Assembly (NCBI RefSeq): GCF_947500045.1
Contig: NZ_CANMQQ010000013.1
Span: 84,366 to 148,365, forward strand
DNA from: an uncultured Ruegeria sp.
GTDB taxonomy: Bacteria; Pseudomonadota; Alphaproteobacteria; Rhodobacterales; Rhodobacteraceae
DNA: 64,000 nt
Direction of reading: 5' to 3'
Part shown: positions 1-8,147 of the stretch, piece by piece
Numbering within the stretch: the stretch's first letter is position 1
How the letters are laid out: each line of letters begins with the position of its first letter
Made by a program: the position numbers and the translations under genes
Notes under the pieces: model-generated
Told to the model about the DNA's origin: nothing
What the model saw: only the letters and a program-made list of their open reading frames with translations
The model's database searches: none

Positions 1-1
1 G

Positions 2-637
2 CGCTCAGCTCCCGATTTCCGGATGTTTCTTTCACTTTATCCAAACGGGGAGTTCTATGATCTTGCCGAGCAACGTCTGGAAGCGACCCTGCGCGCCGAA
101 GAGATCGTAGGTGCATTGACCGATGGCGCATCACCCGAAGAAGTCAGCGATGTGCAGCTTGAACGCGAGATTAAGCGCAAGGTAACGCAGATACCTGTGC
201 AGTTCATCCAATACGGATTGAATGCGCTGGGGCATCAAGTGACTGATATTTCCGGTGTACTGGATGCACCCACGCGTCGGGCGGTGCGCAATTATCAGGC
301 GACGATTGGTGCCACGCAATCGGGCCGGCTGACACCACAGCAAATCGTTGATCTTTTGCTGTCAGCGGCAGCGTTGGGTGACAGCCATGCACTGACAGCG
401 ACGGGGATCATGCTGACCTCGGGGCAGGGGTTGCGCAAGAATGAGGAGATGGCGCGCCAATGGCTGGACCGAGCCGCGGATCAGGGCAATGGGCTGGCGA
501 TGGCCAATCTGGGGATCCTGTATCGCGACGGGCTGGGGGGCGAACGTGATCTGTCTAAGGCCCGGTCATTGTTGACGGTTGCGGTGACTCTGGGGGTCGA
601 AGGGGCCGAGCCTGTATTGCGGAGCCTTGGGAATTGA
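2..637 (+). CDS. Sel1-repeat / peptidoglycan-binding-like protein, 3' end only
   Basis: The frame is open to the first bases of the window, so the true start lies upstream; the in-frame ATG at 23 falls inside a segment (FLSLYPNGEFYDLAEQRL) of the kind found in the middle of caspase-like and TPR proteins, not at an N-terminus. Then comes a peptidoglycan-binding-like helical unit (GLNALGHQVTDISGVLD, followed by TRRAVRNYQ) and two Sel1-type repeats (LGDSHALTATGIMLTSGQG and AADQGNGLAMANLGILYRDG). Sel1 repeats mediate protein contacts. The stop overlaps the TTG start of the next gene, so the two are probably co-translated. The caspase-like gene at 36559-38889 also combines Sel1 repeats with a peptidoglycan-binding-like end, so a missing caspase domain upstream is possible but cannot be seen here. 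Confidence 0.75.
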   Translation, partial: RSAPDFRMFLSLYPNGEFYDLAEQRLEATLRAEEIVGALTDGASPEEVSDVQLEREIKRKVTQIPVQFIQYGLNALGHQVTDISGVLDAPTRRAVRNYQATIGATQSGRLTPQQIVDLLLSAAALGDSHALTATGIMLTSGQGLRKNEEMARQWLDRAADQGNGLAMANLGILYRDGLGGERDLSKARSLLTVAVTLGVEGAEPVLRSLGN

Positions 638-1332
638 GGGCGCTGTTGATCCTGCTTGTCGGGTTGTTGCCCGTACCTGCCGCTGCACAATTGCTGTTGC
701 CGACGCCCGAGTTGAGGGTGGAAAAAGACTGTGGCATCTGCCCCGAAATGGTGATCCTGCCCGACGGCCTGTATATGAGCCGCGCCCCCGTGATGGTCGA
801 AGAGTTTCGGGCTTATGTTCAGGAAACTGGCTATAAAAACGACGGCTGGGGCTGCAAATGGAATTTTCCGGGCTTTGAGCAAGGACCGCGCCATCCGGCA
901 ACTTGCATCACCTATCAGGGCGCTCAGATTTACGCCGATTGGCTTCGTTCGAAAACAGGCAAACCCTATCGTTTGCCGACCGCCGAAGAGCTAACTTATG
1001 CGGTAATGGCCTCCGAAACAACAAACTACTGGTGGGGTCAGCAGATCGGTCGAGATCGCGCAACCTGTCTGGGATGTGGTCGTGCTATGGACGCGGTGGG
1101 AACGACGCCGGTGGATTTGCACGAGGCCAATCCGTTCAACCTGTTGGATGCGGTGGGCAATGTCTGGATTTGGACCAGCGATTGCAACTCTGCCACCTGC
1201 GAAGAGCGCATTTTGTTGAGCGGAGGGTGGTCAAGCCCGCCGTCGGATCTGCGGATGAGCAAGCGTGTGTTCAACGGTGTAAGCGTACCTTTCAATACAT
1301 ATGGCATCCGGGTGGTGAGGGATTTCGAATGA
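634..1332 (+). CDS. Secreted FGE/SUMF1-like protein (TagR-like candidate)
   Basis: 232 residues. A hydrophobic signal peptide (ALLILLVGLLPVPAAA) precedes a formylglycine-generating-enzyme-like (SUMF1/C-type-lectin) fold, recognised from CPEMVILPDG, then PRHPATCITYQGAQIYADWL, KPYRLPTAEE, NLLDAVGNVWIWT, and the end LLSGGW followed by [10 protein letters not shown]. The start is a TTG whose last bases overlap the TGA of the upstream gene; no better ATG precedes the signal peptide. The catalytic Cys pair of true FGE is not evident near the C-terminus, so a binding or regulatory role is more likely than sulfatase maturation. In Pseudomonas aeruginosa the SUMF1-like periplasmic TagR acts on the kinase PpkA to activate T6SS; with a PpkA-like kinase in this island, an analogous job is a reasonable inference. 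Confidence 0.85.
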   Translation: MRALLILLVGLLPVPAAAQLLLPTPELRVEKDCGICPEMVILPDGLYMSRAPVMVEEFRAYVQETGYKNDGWGCKWNFPGFEQGPRHPATCITYQGAQIYADWLRSKTGKPYRLPTAEELTYAVMASETTNYWWGQQIGRDRATCLGCGRAMDAVGTTPVDLHEANPFNLLDAVGNVWIWTSDCNSATCEERILLSGGWSSPPSDLRMSKRVFNGVSVPFNTYGIRVVRDFE

Positions 1333-2114
1333 TTTACGTAAGAAGGCTATGGCCTGTTTTACTGTTCTGCCTGACGGGGGGCGCTGCCTGGGCACAGGTC
1401 GCGGGCGATGTGTTCGCCGATTGCGATGGCTGCCCCGAGATGATCCTGCTCGACGATGGCACCGCCATCGGCGCAACGCTAGTCACTCGCGCGCAATTCG
1501 CCGATTTCGCGGCTGAATCTGAGATACCGGGCACCGAAAGCTGTTTCATCCGTATCGCAAAGCGATGGAAGAACACGCCCGGCAAAGGCTGGTCAGATCC
1601 GGGTTTTGAACAAGGCCCGGATCATCCTGCGGTTTGTATGAACTGGCTTGAAGCCACGGCGTATGCCGACTGGCTAAGTGAAAAGACAGGGCAGTATTAC
1701 CGCCTCCCGACCTTTGAGGAATCTATGGCGACCACGGCGGCAGGGGCGGACACGGCCTATTGGTGGGGAGATGATTTTTCCGAAGTCTGTTCCCACGCCA
1801 ATGCCGCCGACGCCAATTTCAAAGCGGCTTTTCCTGAAGATGGGCGCAAAATTCTGACGTGTGATGATGGGTATGCGTATACCTCACCAGTCAAAGCCTA
1901 CCCACCCAATCCATTGGGGCTTTATGATGCGGTGGGAAATGTCTGGCAATGGACCAATACCTGCCTCAAGGGCGATTGCTCGAACGCGCTGTTTCGCGGT
2001 GCTTCTTGGGTTGTTCCAGCGCAAAACCACTTTCGCAATGACGGGCAATGGGCTGATCGGATCATTCTGCGCAACTCGGCCGTAGGCTTTCGCGTCCTGC
2101 GGGACGTGCAATAG
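1329..2114 (+). CDS. Second secreted FGE/SUMF1-like protein
   Basis: 261 residues from an ATG at 1329 that overlaps the stop of the preceding paralogue (ATGA); the frame is open further upstream but that part only mirrors the neighbour. It has a signal peptide ([17 protein letters not shown]), then [54 protein letters not shown] and LFRGASW, with GFRVLRD at the end: the order of an FGE-like domain. It matches the gene before it motif for motif, so the pair is a tandem duplication. An extra loop with several cysteines ([20 protein letters not shown]) distinguishes it. As with its twin, catalytic FGE cysteines are not obvious. Probable periplasmic sensor or T6SS regulator; function not proven. 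Confidence 0.85.
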   Translation: MIYVRRLWPVLLFCLTGGAAWAQVAGDVFADCDGCPEMILLDDGTAIGATLVTRAQFADFAAESEIPGTESCFIRIAKRWKNTPGKGWSDPGFEQGPDHPAVCMNWLEATAYADWLSEKTGQYYRLPTFEESMATTAAGADTAYWWGDDFSEVCSHANAADANFKAAFPEDGRKILTCDDGYAYTSPVKAYPPNPLGLYDAVGNVWQWTNTCLKGDCSNALFRGASWVVPAQNHFRNDGQWADRIILRNSAVGFRVLRDVQ

Positions 2115-2118
2115 CCAG

Positions 2119-3075
2119 ATGCCGCACACCAGAGATAGCAGCAAGAAAATACTCGTTACCGGCGGTGCGGGATTTATTGGTTCACATCTGGTGGATCGAT
2201 TGCTGGCGCAGGGTCACGATGTGTTGTGTGTCGACAACCTGTTTACCGGATCTAAGCGTAACATTGCGCATCTACATTCGAATCCGAATTTCGAATTCAT
2301 GCGCCATGATGTTACCTTGCCGCTGTATGTCGAAGTGGATGACATCTACAATCTGGCATGCCCAGCTTCGCCGGTACATTACCAGCACGATCCGGTTCAG
2401 ACGGTCAAGACGTCGGTGCATGGGGCGATCAATATGTTGGGGTTGGCAAAACGATTGAATGCGCGGATATTTCAGGCCTCGACCTCCGAGGTTTATGGGG
2501 ACCCCGAGACGGCAGAACAGTGCGAAGAGTATTGGGGCAATGTCAATCCAATCGGGCCGCGATCTTGTTATGACGAGGGGAAGCGCTGTGCAGAGACTTT
2601 GTTTTTCGACTATAATCGGCAACATGGGTTGGACATAAAGGTAGCCCGAATTTTTAACACTTATGGCCCAAACATGCATCCATCAGACGGGCGGGTGGTT
2701 TCGAATTTCATAACGCGTGCGCTGACCGGTCAGCCCCTGATCATCCATGGCGACGGAAGCTATAGCCGATCGTTCTGTTATGTGGATGATCTTGTCGCCG
2801 GTATTCTGGCATTGATGGAAACCGATACAGGGGTGACGGGGCCGATCAATCTTGGCAACCGACAAGAGATCACGATTCTGCAACTTGCGGAGCATGTGTT
2901 GCGATTAACCGGATCATCTTCAAAGATTGAATTTCAGGACCGCGCGCCCGATGATCCCAAACGTCGTTGCCCAGATCTTACCCGTGCGCGGGCAGTGTTG
3001 GACTGGGCGCCACGGATAGATCTTGATGAAGGTTTGTCGCGGACAATAATGTACTTTCGGAAAAACCAGAGTTGA
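2119..3075 (+). CDS. UDP-glucuronate decarboxylase-like NAD-dependent sugar epimerase
   Basis: 318-residue extended short-chain dehydrogenase/reductase. The N-terminal Rossmann motif [10 protein letters not shown] (near residues 15-24), a STSEVYGDP segment with the catalytic Ser/Thr, the YDEGK catalytic Tyr-Lys pair and [18 protein letters not shown] are those of UDP-xylose synthase (UXS), which converts UDP-glucuronate to UDP-xylose plus CO2 in the cytoplasm. Length fits the bacterial short UXS form. It begins 4 nt after the second FGE-like gene and runs convergent into the OmpA-family gene. A nucleotide-sugar enzyme has no obvious T6SS role; it may belong to an exopolysaccharide or glycan function that shares the transcript. 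Other NDP-sugar decarboxylase/epimerase specificities cannot be excluded. Confidence 0.85.
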   Translation: MPHTRDSSKKILVTGGAGFIGSHLVDRLLAQGHDVLCVDNLFTGSKRNIAHLHSNPNFEFMRHDVTLPLYVEVDDIYNLACPASPVHYQHDPVQTVKTSVHGAINMLGLAKRLNARIFQASTSEVYGDPETAEQCEEYWGNVNPIGPRSCYDEGKRCAETLFFDYNRQHGLDIKVARIFNTYGPNMHPSDGRVVSNFITRALTGQPLIIHGDGSYSRSFCYVDDLVAGILALMETDTGVTGPINLGNRQEITILQLAEHVLRLTGSSSKIEFQDRAPDDPKRRCPDLTRARAVLDWAPRIDLDEGLSRTIMYFRKNQS

Positions 3076-3086
3076 AATTCAGGCCG

Positions 3087-3818
3087 TCAGCTTAGTGCCT
3101 GAAACTCTACACGTCTGTTTTCTTCGGCTTTCGTGTCATTGGTGTTGACCGGAAATCGTTCCCCCATGCCAACAGTTTCCAGACGCTGGGGTGTGATGCC
3201 GCAATCCTGTACCAGATAGCGGGCGACTTCTTTTGCGCGCAGAACTGACAGTCGCTGATTGTATTCATCCGACCCGGATGTGTCGGTATGGCCGATTATG
3301 CGAAATTGCTCGATCGGGCTGGTCTGCATGGCAGTGCACATTGTCGACAACTTGGTCTTCTGGCTTTGATCCAGCGCAGCGGAATCATAGCCAAACTTGA
3401 TCTGCAGATTGATCTGCAATTCGGTGTCGAGCTTGGCATAGACCAGAGGTTTGTTTGGGTCGACCACGCCGGAGACTTGAGTGGTGTTAGATGTTGCCGC
3501 GGTATCGGCGTCCGGCGTGCTGGTATCTGGTGTTGTGGTTGCCGTTTCGACCACAGGTGCAGTTGTGGTTTGAACCGGTGCGATGGCCGCAAGGCTTTCC
3601 GGGCTCACGGCTTCGGCCTGAATATCCTCGACCGTAACCAAAGATACACCGCGAGCTTTTGAACTGCCATCGAGCGAGCGCGTCAGCGGTTGGTTCTGGA
3701 CCTCGATTTGACGGTTGAAGATCCTGTTGATCTCTTCCGGTGTCATTTCCTGAGCTGAGACCGGTAGGGTCAAAACAACTAGGCAAACTCCGCCGATGTA
3801 TCCTGTCAAAAACCGCAT
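3087..3818 (-). CDS. OmpA-family periplasmic/outer-membrane protein
   Basis: 243 residues from an ATG at 3818 preceded by TAGGTG at good spacing; an in-frame GTG nine bases further up is the alternative. A signal peptide (LTGYIGGVCLVVLTLPVSAQ) is followed by a Thr/Val-rich low-complexity linker (roughly residues 75-125) and a C-terminal OmpA-like peptidoglycan-binding domain with GHTDTSGSDEYNQRLSVLRA, GMGERFPVNT and ENRRVEF. OmpA domains bind the diaminopimelate of peptidoglycan. No beta-barrel is present, so it is probably a periplasmic anchor rather than a porin. It is divergent from the PP2C gene and convergent with the UXS-like gene. T6SS loci often carry such anchors, but TssL here already has its own OmpA domain. 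Confidence 0.85.
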   Translation of the reverse strand: MRFLTGYIGGVCLVVLTLPVSAQEMTPEEINRIFNRQIEVQNQPLTRSLDGSSKARGVSLVTVEDIQAEAVSPESLAAIAPVQTTTAPVVETATTTPDTSTPDADTAATSNTTQVSGVVDPNKPLVYAKLDTELQINLQIKFGYDSAALDQSQKTKLSTMCTAMQTSPIEQFRIIGHTDTSGSDEYNQRLSVLRAKEVARYLVQDCGITPQRLETVGMGERFPVNTNDTKAEENRRVEFQALS

Positions 3819-3955
3819 CTGAATCACCTAAGAAAAAAGAATTTGTGCGGTTTCGATACTAGGCTAATATCGATGAAAATTCAATTCTGACTTTTCTGCT
3901 TGTTGTTACATTGGCCCTTTGTTTTCGGGCTGCTGGACTTGGAAAAACGCTCAGC

Positions 3956-4717
3956 ATGACGGTTCCGACGACCAAAATTCCACAACCGCCGCCGCGCGCG
4001 GCATTGCACGTCACCGGAGCTGGGCTGACCCACGCCGGATGCGTCCGTTCTGACAATGAAGATGCTGTTCTGACCGATCCCAGCGGCGTGTTGTGGGCGG
4101 TGGCCGATGGCATGGGCGGATATGGGCACGGGGATGTGGCCTCTGACATCATCACGCGCACACTTTCCGAAGTGACAGACACGATGATGGCGACACCTGC
4201 GCTGCGTAGCGGTCTTGAAGCGGCGAATGCCGAGATTCAGGCGAATGCGAAATCTAATGGCGTGCCGCCCTTCGGGGCTACTGTGGTGGCGCTCATGTTT
4301 CAGAATGGCTTGGCCAACATCGTCTGGGCCGGCGACTGCCGCGCCTATCTGATGCGACAACGTTGCCTTAGATTGCTGACGCGCGATCACACCGTAGTTC
4401 AGGGGATGGTCGATCAGGGGCTGTTGCGCGGCGAGGACAGCGCCCGACACCCAGATGCCCATATCGTCACTCGGGCCGTTGGCTACGAACCCGAGGTCGA
4501 GCTTGATGCGTTGTCTGTGCCGGTGGTCCCTGGTGATATTGTGGTGCTGTGCAGTGATGGACTGACTGCGTGTTTGGGGGATCACGACATTGCTGACCTC
4601 GTGTCGGCGGCAAACAACCCCGAGGCACTGTGCGTCGATCTGATAAGGAGTTGCCTGGAGCGTGGGGCACCGGACAATGTTTCGGTGATTTCCGTCTTCG
4701 TGCAGGAGGCGCGCTGA
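3956..4717 (+). CDS. pppA: PP2C-type Ser/Thr phosphatase (T6SS PppA-like)
   Basis: 253 residues from ATG 3956; a TTG 45 nt upstream is in frame but that extension looks unlike the family. PPM/PP2C metal-binding motifs are present: RSDNEDAV, ADGMGGYGHG, WAGDCRAYL, TRDHTVVQGMVDQG, CSDGLTACL and GAPDNVSV. Such enzymes dephosphorylate Ser/Thr proteins using two metal ions. In T6SS loci PppA reverses PpkA phosphorylation of the FHA protein and switches the machine off. Both a kinase (34420-36552) and an FHA protein (17637-18947) occur in this window, which supports that role. Its stop overlaps the start of the M15 peptidase gene (TGATG), so it heads a four-gene unit ending with vgrG. Confidence 0.9.
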   Translation: MTVPTTKIPQPPPRAALHVTGAGLTHAGCVRSDNEDAVLTDPSGVLWAVADGMGGYGHGDVASDIITRTLSEVTDTMMATPALRSGLEAANAEIQANAKSNGVPPFGATVVALMFQNGLANIVWAGDCRAYLMRQRCLRLLTRDHTVVQGMVDQGLLRGEDSARHPDAHIVTRAVGYEPEVELDALSVPVVPGDIVVLCSDGLTACLGDHDIADLVSAANNPEALCVDLIRSCLERGAPDNVSVISVFVQEAR

Positions 4718-5607
4718 TGCGGCAGGGCACGCTGATTGGTCCGATCATCATTGCCATCGGCCTGATCGCAGCGGCCGTCATATTTGCGGTGGTTGGCGCG
4801 GTATTGCAGACTGCTGATGGGGGCACTGAATTGCGTCTTGATCGCGCTGAGGGCAGGCTTGAAGAGCTAACGGCTGAGGTCAAAGACCTGCAGCAGGCAC
4901 TGGACACAGCCGAGAAAGCCATTGAGCGGCAGGAAGAAGCCGGCGCCTTGCTGGCAGCGCAAGTGCCGGCTGCGTCGTCTGGTGGTTCAACGGGTGCGAC
5001 GGGGCAAGGGTTTGATTTTGATTTGACGCAGGCAATCCCGGAGATCGAGGATCACATTGCGACCGAAGAAATGACCGAGGTCATGAAACTGGCCAAGACC
5101 CGATTCAACAAAGGTATCACGCAACCTCGCAATTCAACCATGTTGCAACTGTTGGGCCAACCACGTGGTAGCTATGGTACGACGTGTCAGGGGATCACAA
5201 ACCCGTCGCTGAAAGCGCTGGTTGAAACGCGGCAGGTCGGGCCGATCCGGGTTACCCTGTTGCGGCCCGCGTTGGACTCGCTGGAACGAATATTCAACAC
5301 GCTGCAGGCTACTGAGCCCGACATTTATGCGGCTCTGGGAACAGCGGGTGGTCTGTGTGTGCGATTGATCCGTGGTTCAAGCAGCTCAATCTCAAACCAC
5401 TCCTTTGGAACTGCGATCGACATCAAGTTGCAGGGCAAGCTTGACGGGTTTGGCGATGGGGGCACGCAGTTTGGCCTGCTGTTGCTGGCCGAGCTTTTCA
5501 ATGCTGAAGGCTGGTACTGGGGAGCAACCTACCGACGCGAGGATTCAATGCACTTTGAAGTCGGTGAAGAGACACTGCAGCGTTGGCGAGCAGAGGGTCA
5601 GTTGTAA
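4717..5607 (+). CDS. Membrane-anchored M15 (VanY-type) peptidoglycan peptidase, TagX-like
   Basis: 296 residues. One N-terminal membrane segment (about residues 6-30, IGPIIIAIGLIAAAVIFAVV), a coiled coil (about 36-75) and a Gly/Ser linker lead to an M15 peptidase domain in the periplasm. Zinc ligands are visible: His228 and Asp235 in SNHSFGTAID and His279 in DSMHFEV. M15 enzymes cut peptidoglycan peptide bonds. In Acinetobacter the T6SS-encoded M15 enzyme TagX opens the wall for assembly of the apparatus; placement here between PppA and a TssM-like gene argues for the same housekeeping role rather than an effector. Start ATG overlaps the upstream stop; the next gene starts 3 nt after its stop. 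Confidence 0.85.
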   Translation: MRQGTLIGPIIIAIGLIAAAVIFAVVGAVLQTADGGTELRLDRAEGRLEELTAEVKDLQQALDTAEKAIERQEEAGALLAAQVPAASSGGSTGATGQGFDFDLTQAIPEIEDHIATEEMTEVMKLAKTRFNKGITQPRNSTMLQLLGQPRGSYGTTCQGITNPSLKALVETRQVGPIRVTLLRPALDSLERIFNTLQATEPDIYAALGTAGGLCVRLIRGSSSSISNHSFGTAIDIKLQGKLDGFGDGGTQFGLLLLAELFNAEGWYWGATYRREDSMHFEVGEETLQRWRAEGQL

Positions 5608-5610
5608 CCG

Positions 5611-8061
5611 ATGGGGCGCAGAGACGCTCAGACCGAAGCAGCCAAGCGGGTATTTGAAAAGGCCGCAGCCCCGGTGTTCGACCTGATTGACCATATGGAC
5701 GAAGAGGTGCGCGCGGGCGAGACAACCCTGCTGGCGCGGGTCGAAAGTGCGTTGACCGCATTCACTAGCACTCTGGAGCGCAGCAATGTTCCTCAACCGG
5801 CGATAGCGCCTGCGCGCCTGACGCTCGCGGCGCTGGTTGATGCGCGTGCGCGAGCGCAAAGCCGGTTGAAATTGGCCTCGTGGGGTGTGCTTGCGCAGAA
5901 CCGTCTGTTCGACGGCCGCGACATACCCCTGAGCAGAATACGCGAATTCGCGGCAACCGCCCGAGAAGCCGGGCCAGAATATGCAGGTCTGGCGGAGTTT
6001 CTGGAAGATGTGGCGAAGCAGATTCAGACTGGTGGGCGCAATTTGACTCGGTCCCAATCAAGTTGGGGGCTGTTCGCGGCGCTTAGTGTAACGGTGTTTC
6101 TTCTGGCACTGACGGGTTACGCGTGTTGGCTGGAATACCGTTTTCACACCAGGATATCTGAGAGTTTTCAGCAGGACATACAGGGACTCACGATAACTCC
6201 CGATGTACCGAGAGCTGAACTTGCGCAGTCGCTCACCCAATTGTCCCGAGCACATGACCGGGTAGCGCGTGCGGCGCAGTACGCTCCATTCCGTAGGGTG
6301 GTGCGCCTGCCCGGATTGGATAGTGAAACCAATGCTGAAGCAATCTACCGCGAAGCGGTCGCTACAACCGGTCCCGCTACCCTGGCCGCAGTGCTAGAGG
6401 AGGTTCTTGCAACCGAAGGCGACAGCCTCAAACTCTATGACGCCCTGCGAGCATTTGCAGTACTCAGCGGGGATTTGGACTGGTCCTCCGCATATCTCGA
6501 AGGGTGGTTGGAGGATAATCAGAATGGTCTAGAACTGCCCGGATTTTCACGCCATGTAGCGGCGTTTCCACAGCCAGACGGCACAATTCGCCCGAGTGAT
6601 ACACAGGTGTTCGATCAGGCTCGCGTCTTTGCCAGCGAAACCTCCGAAGCTGACAGGGTTTGGCTGGAACTTCTGCGTGCACCGCAGACAAGGTCGTTGC
6701 CGCCATGGAACCCAGAGGTCAGTTTGCCGGGCCTGTCGGATATTCTGGTTCGCAGGTCAGGTGCTGCGATGGACACAACCGTTCCAGGCCTGTTCACGCA
6801 GGAAGGTTGGGCCTATGCGCGCGATTATGGCATCGGCGTTGCCGTGCAGGAGGCCCGAAGGCTGACACCTGCGGTTCTGGACCGGGCCCCACAACCGGTC
6901 AATCAGACGCCGGACGATGTTCAGGTCCGGCTGCATAAGGAAACGATTGCCATCTGGACCGATTGGTTGGCCGATCTGCGCGTTGAACCGTTCGACGATC
7001 CGGATCGCGCCATTCAGGTCTCGGGAACACTGGCGCAACGCACGAACCCCTTGTCGCAAGTGTTACGGACAAGCTGGGCGCAGATGGGTGGTCAGGACCG
7101 AAGCCGAAGCTTTGACCAACAGGTCGAACTAGGCCGGATATTTGGGCCAGTGATCCAGTGGATGGATGAAGGGGGCATGGCCGAGCTCAACCAGTTGTTT
7201 TCCACCTTGAATGTGGCGCTCAGCACGCGGCAACGTGACACTGAAAAGGGCACCGAAAAATTGGTCAGTGTCCAAGAGCGTGTGCGTACGATCAACGTGT
7301 TGCAGACCGCCCCACGGATTATCATCCAGATCGCAGAGGACGTTCTGGCGCAGGCCAATGCCGCCGCTTCGCAATCTGGCGCCGATCCGCTGATCCTGCG
7401 CTGGCAGCAAGCGATCTATCCGACCTGCCGGGCGGCTTTGGATGGTCAATTCCCTTTTGCAGACGGTTCAGATGCAACACCGTCCGACGTCACTGCACTA
7501 CTCGCTCCCAGTGGCAGCCTGATGCAATTCTACAATGCGTATCTTGCGCAATTTGTCGATCAGTCCGCACGGCCCTGGCGCTGGAAACCAGAGGCGCGGT
7601 TTGCCGGGCTTGACCCGGACTCGGCTGCCTTTTTCGAACGTGCAGTCCTTTTGTCCGAAGCGTTGTTCGATGCGCAGGGACAATTAAGGCTTCAGATCGA
7701 AATGGCCACGCTGGCAGAACGCGGCACAACGGTTGTTGCGCTGGGCGGGCAAGGCGTACCCGTGCGCGCGACCGGAGAACCGGCAACCTTGACTTGGCCC
7801 GGACCAGCACCGCTGATGGGGGCAAGTATCAGTTTCCGTGAAGGTGTCGGAAGCGCCGATCTGACAGCTGTCGGATACTGGGGTTTGCTTCGACTATTGG
7901 ACCAGTTTCGGTTGCGGTTTCGTGATGAAGGTGCCCGAGTTTTGGTCGACATACGCAGCAACGAAGGACGCGCCTTTGTTGAAATGGTGTTCCCGGATGC
8001 GGCCAACCCGGTCGCCGCGCGCCGGCTGATGGCGGGCTTTTCCTGCCCGCCGCGCCTGTAA
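5611..8061 (+). CDS. TssM-like protein lacking the ATPase domain (second TssM)
   Basis: 816 residues. The C-terminal part aligns by eye with canonical TssM/IcmF ends: FPFADGSDATPSDVTALLAP, YLAQFVDQSARPWRW, TLTWPGP, GYWGLLRLLDQ and the last segment MAGFSCPPRL match FDPSSSIDVNTADFARLFGP, HLAPYIDTTTQPWSW, PMTWPGP, GSWAFLRLIRA and FSGFDCPSGF of the full TssM at 10933-14466. No Walker A motif and no paired N-terminal membrane helices are seen; instead there are about 150 cytoplasmic residues and a single membrane segment (about 155-175, SVTVFLLALTGYACWL) before a large periplasmic region. It is therefore a truncated-architecture paralogue, not a broken gene: the frame is intact and it is tightly spaced behind the M15 peptidase gene. 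It could form part of the periplasmic TssM-TssJ ring or anchor the peptidase; this is inference. Confidence 0.85.
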   Translation: MGRRDAQTEAAKRVFEKAAAPVFDLIDHMDEEVRAGETTLLARVESALTAFTSTLERSNVPQPAIAPARLTLAALVDARARAQSRLKLASWGVLAQNRLFDGRDIPLSRIREFAATAREAGPEYAGLAEFLEDVAKQIQTGGRNLTRSQSSWGLFAALSVTVFLLALTGYACWLEYRFHTRISESFQQDIQGLTITPDVPRAELAQSLTQLSRAHDRVARAAQYAPFRRVVRLPGLDSETNAEAIYREAVATTGPATLAAVLEEVLATEGDSLKLYDALRAFAVLSGDLDWSSAYLEGWLEDNQNGLELPGFSRHVAAFPQPDGTIRPSDTQVFDQARVFASETSEADRVWLELLRAPQTRSLPPWNPEVSLPGLSDILVRRSGAAMDTTVPGLFTQEGWAYARDYGIGVAVQEARRLTPAVLDRAPQPVNQTPDDVQVRLHKETIAIWTDWLADLRVEPFDDPDRAIQVSGTLAQRTNPLSQVLRTSWAQMGGQDRSRSFDQQVELGRIFGPVIQWMDEGGMAELNQLFSTLNVALSTRQRDTEKGTEKLVSVQERVRTINVLQTAPRIIIQIAEDVLAQANAAASQSGADPLILRWQQAIYPTCRAALDGQFPFADGSDATPSDVTALLAPSGSLMQFYNAYLAQFVDQSARPWRWKPEARFAGLDPDSAAFFERAVLLSEALFDAQGQLRLQIEMATLAERGTTVVALGGQGVPVRATGEPATLTWPGPAPLMGASISFREGVGSADLTAVGYWGLLRLLDQFRLRFRDEGARVLVDIRSNEGRAFVEMVFPDAANPVAARRLMAGFSCPPRL

Positions 8062-8147
8062 TTGCGCCGTGGGACTCTGCGCAGAGCATGGGCTGTGCTA
8101 CATTAGGGCGCAGTTTTGAAAGAGATTTTCAGGAAGTGAGTGTAGTG

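Noticed and set aside
481..901. Minus-strand frames opposite the first two genes
   Set aside because: Overlap clear coding sequence on the plus strand and show no domain character.
903..1328. Long in-frame extension upstream of the second SUMF1-like gene
   Set aside because: It only shadows the preceding gene in another frame; the signal peptide and ATGA overlap fix the start at 1329.
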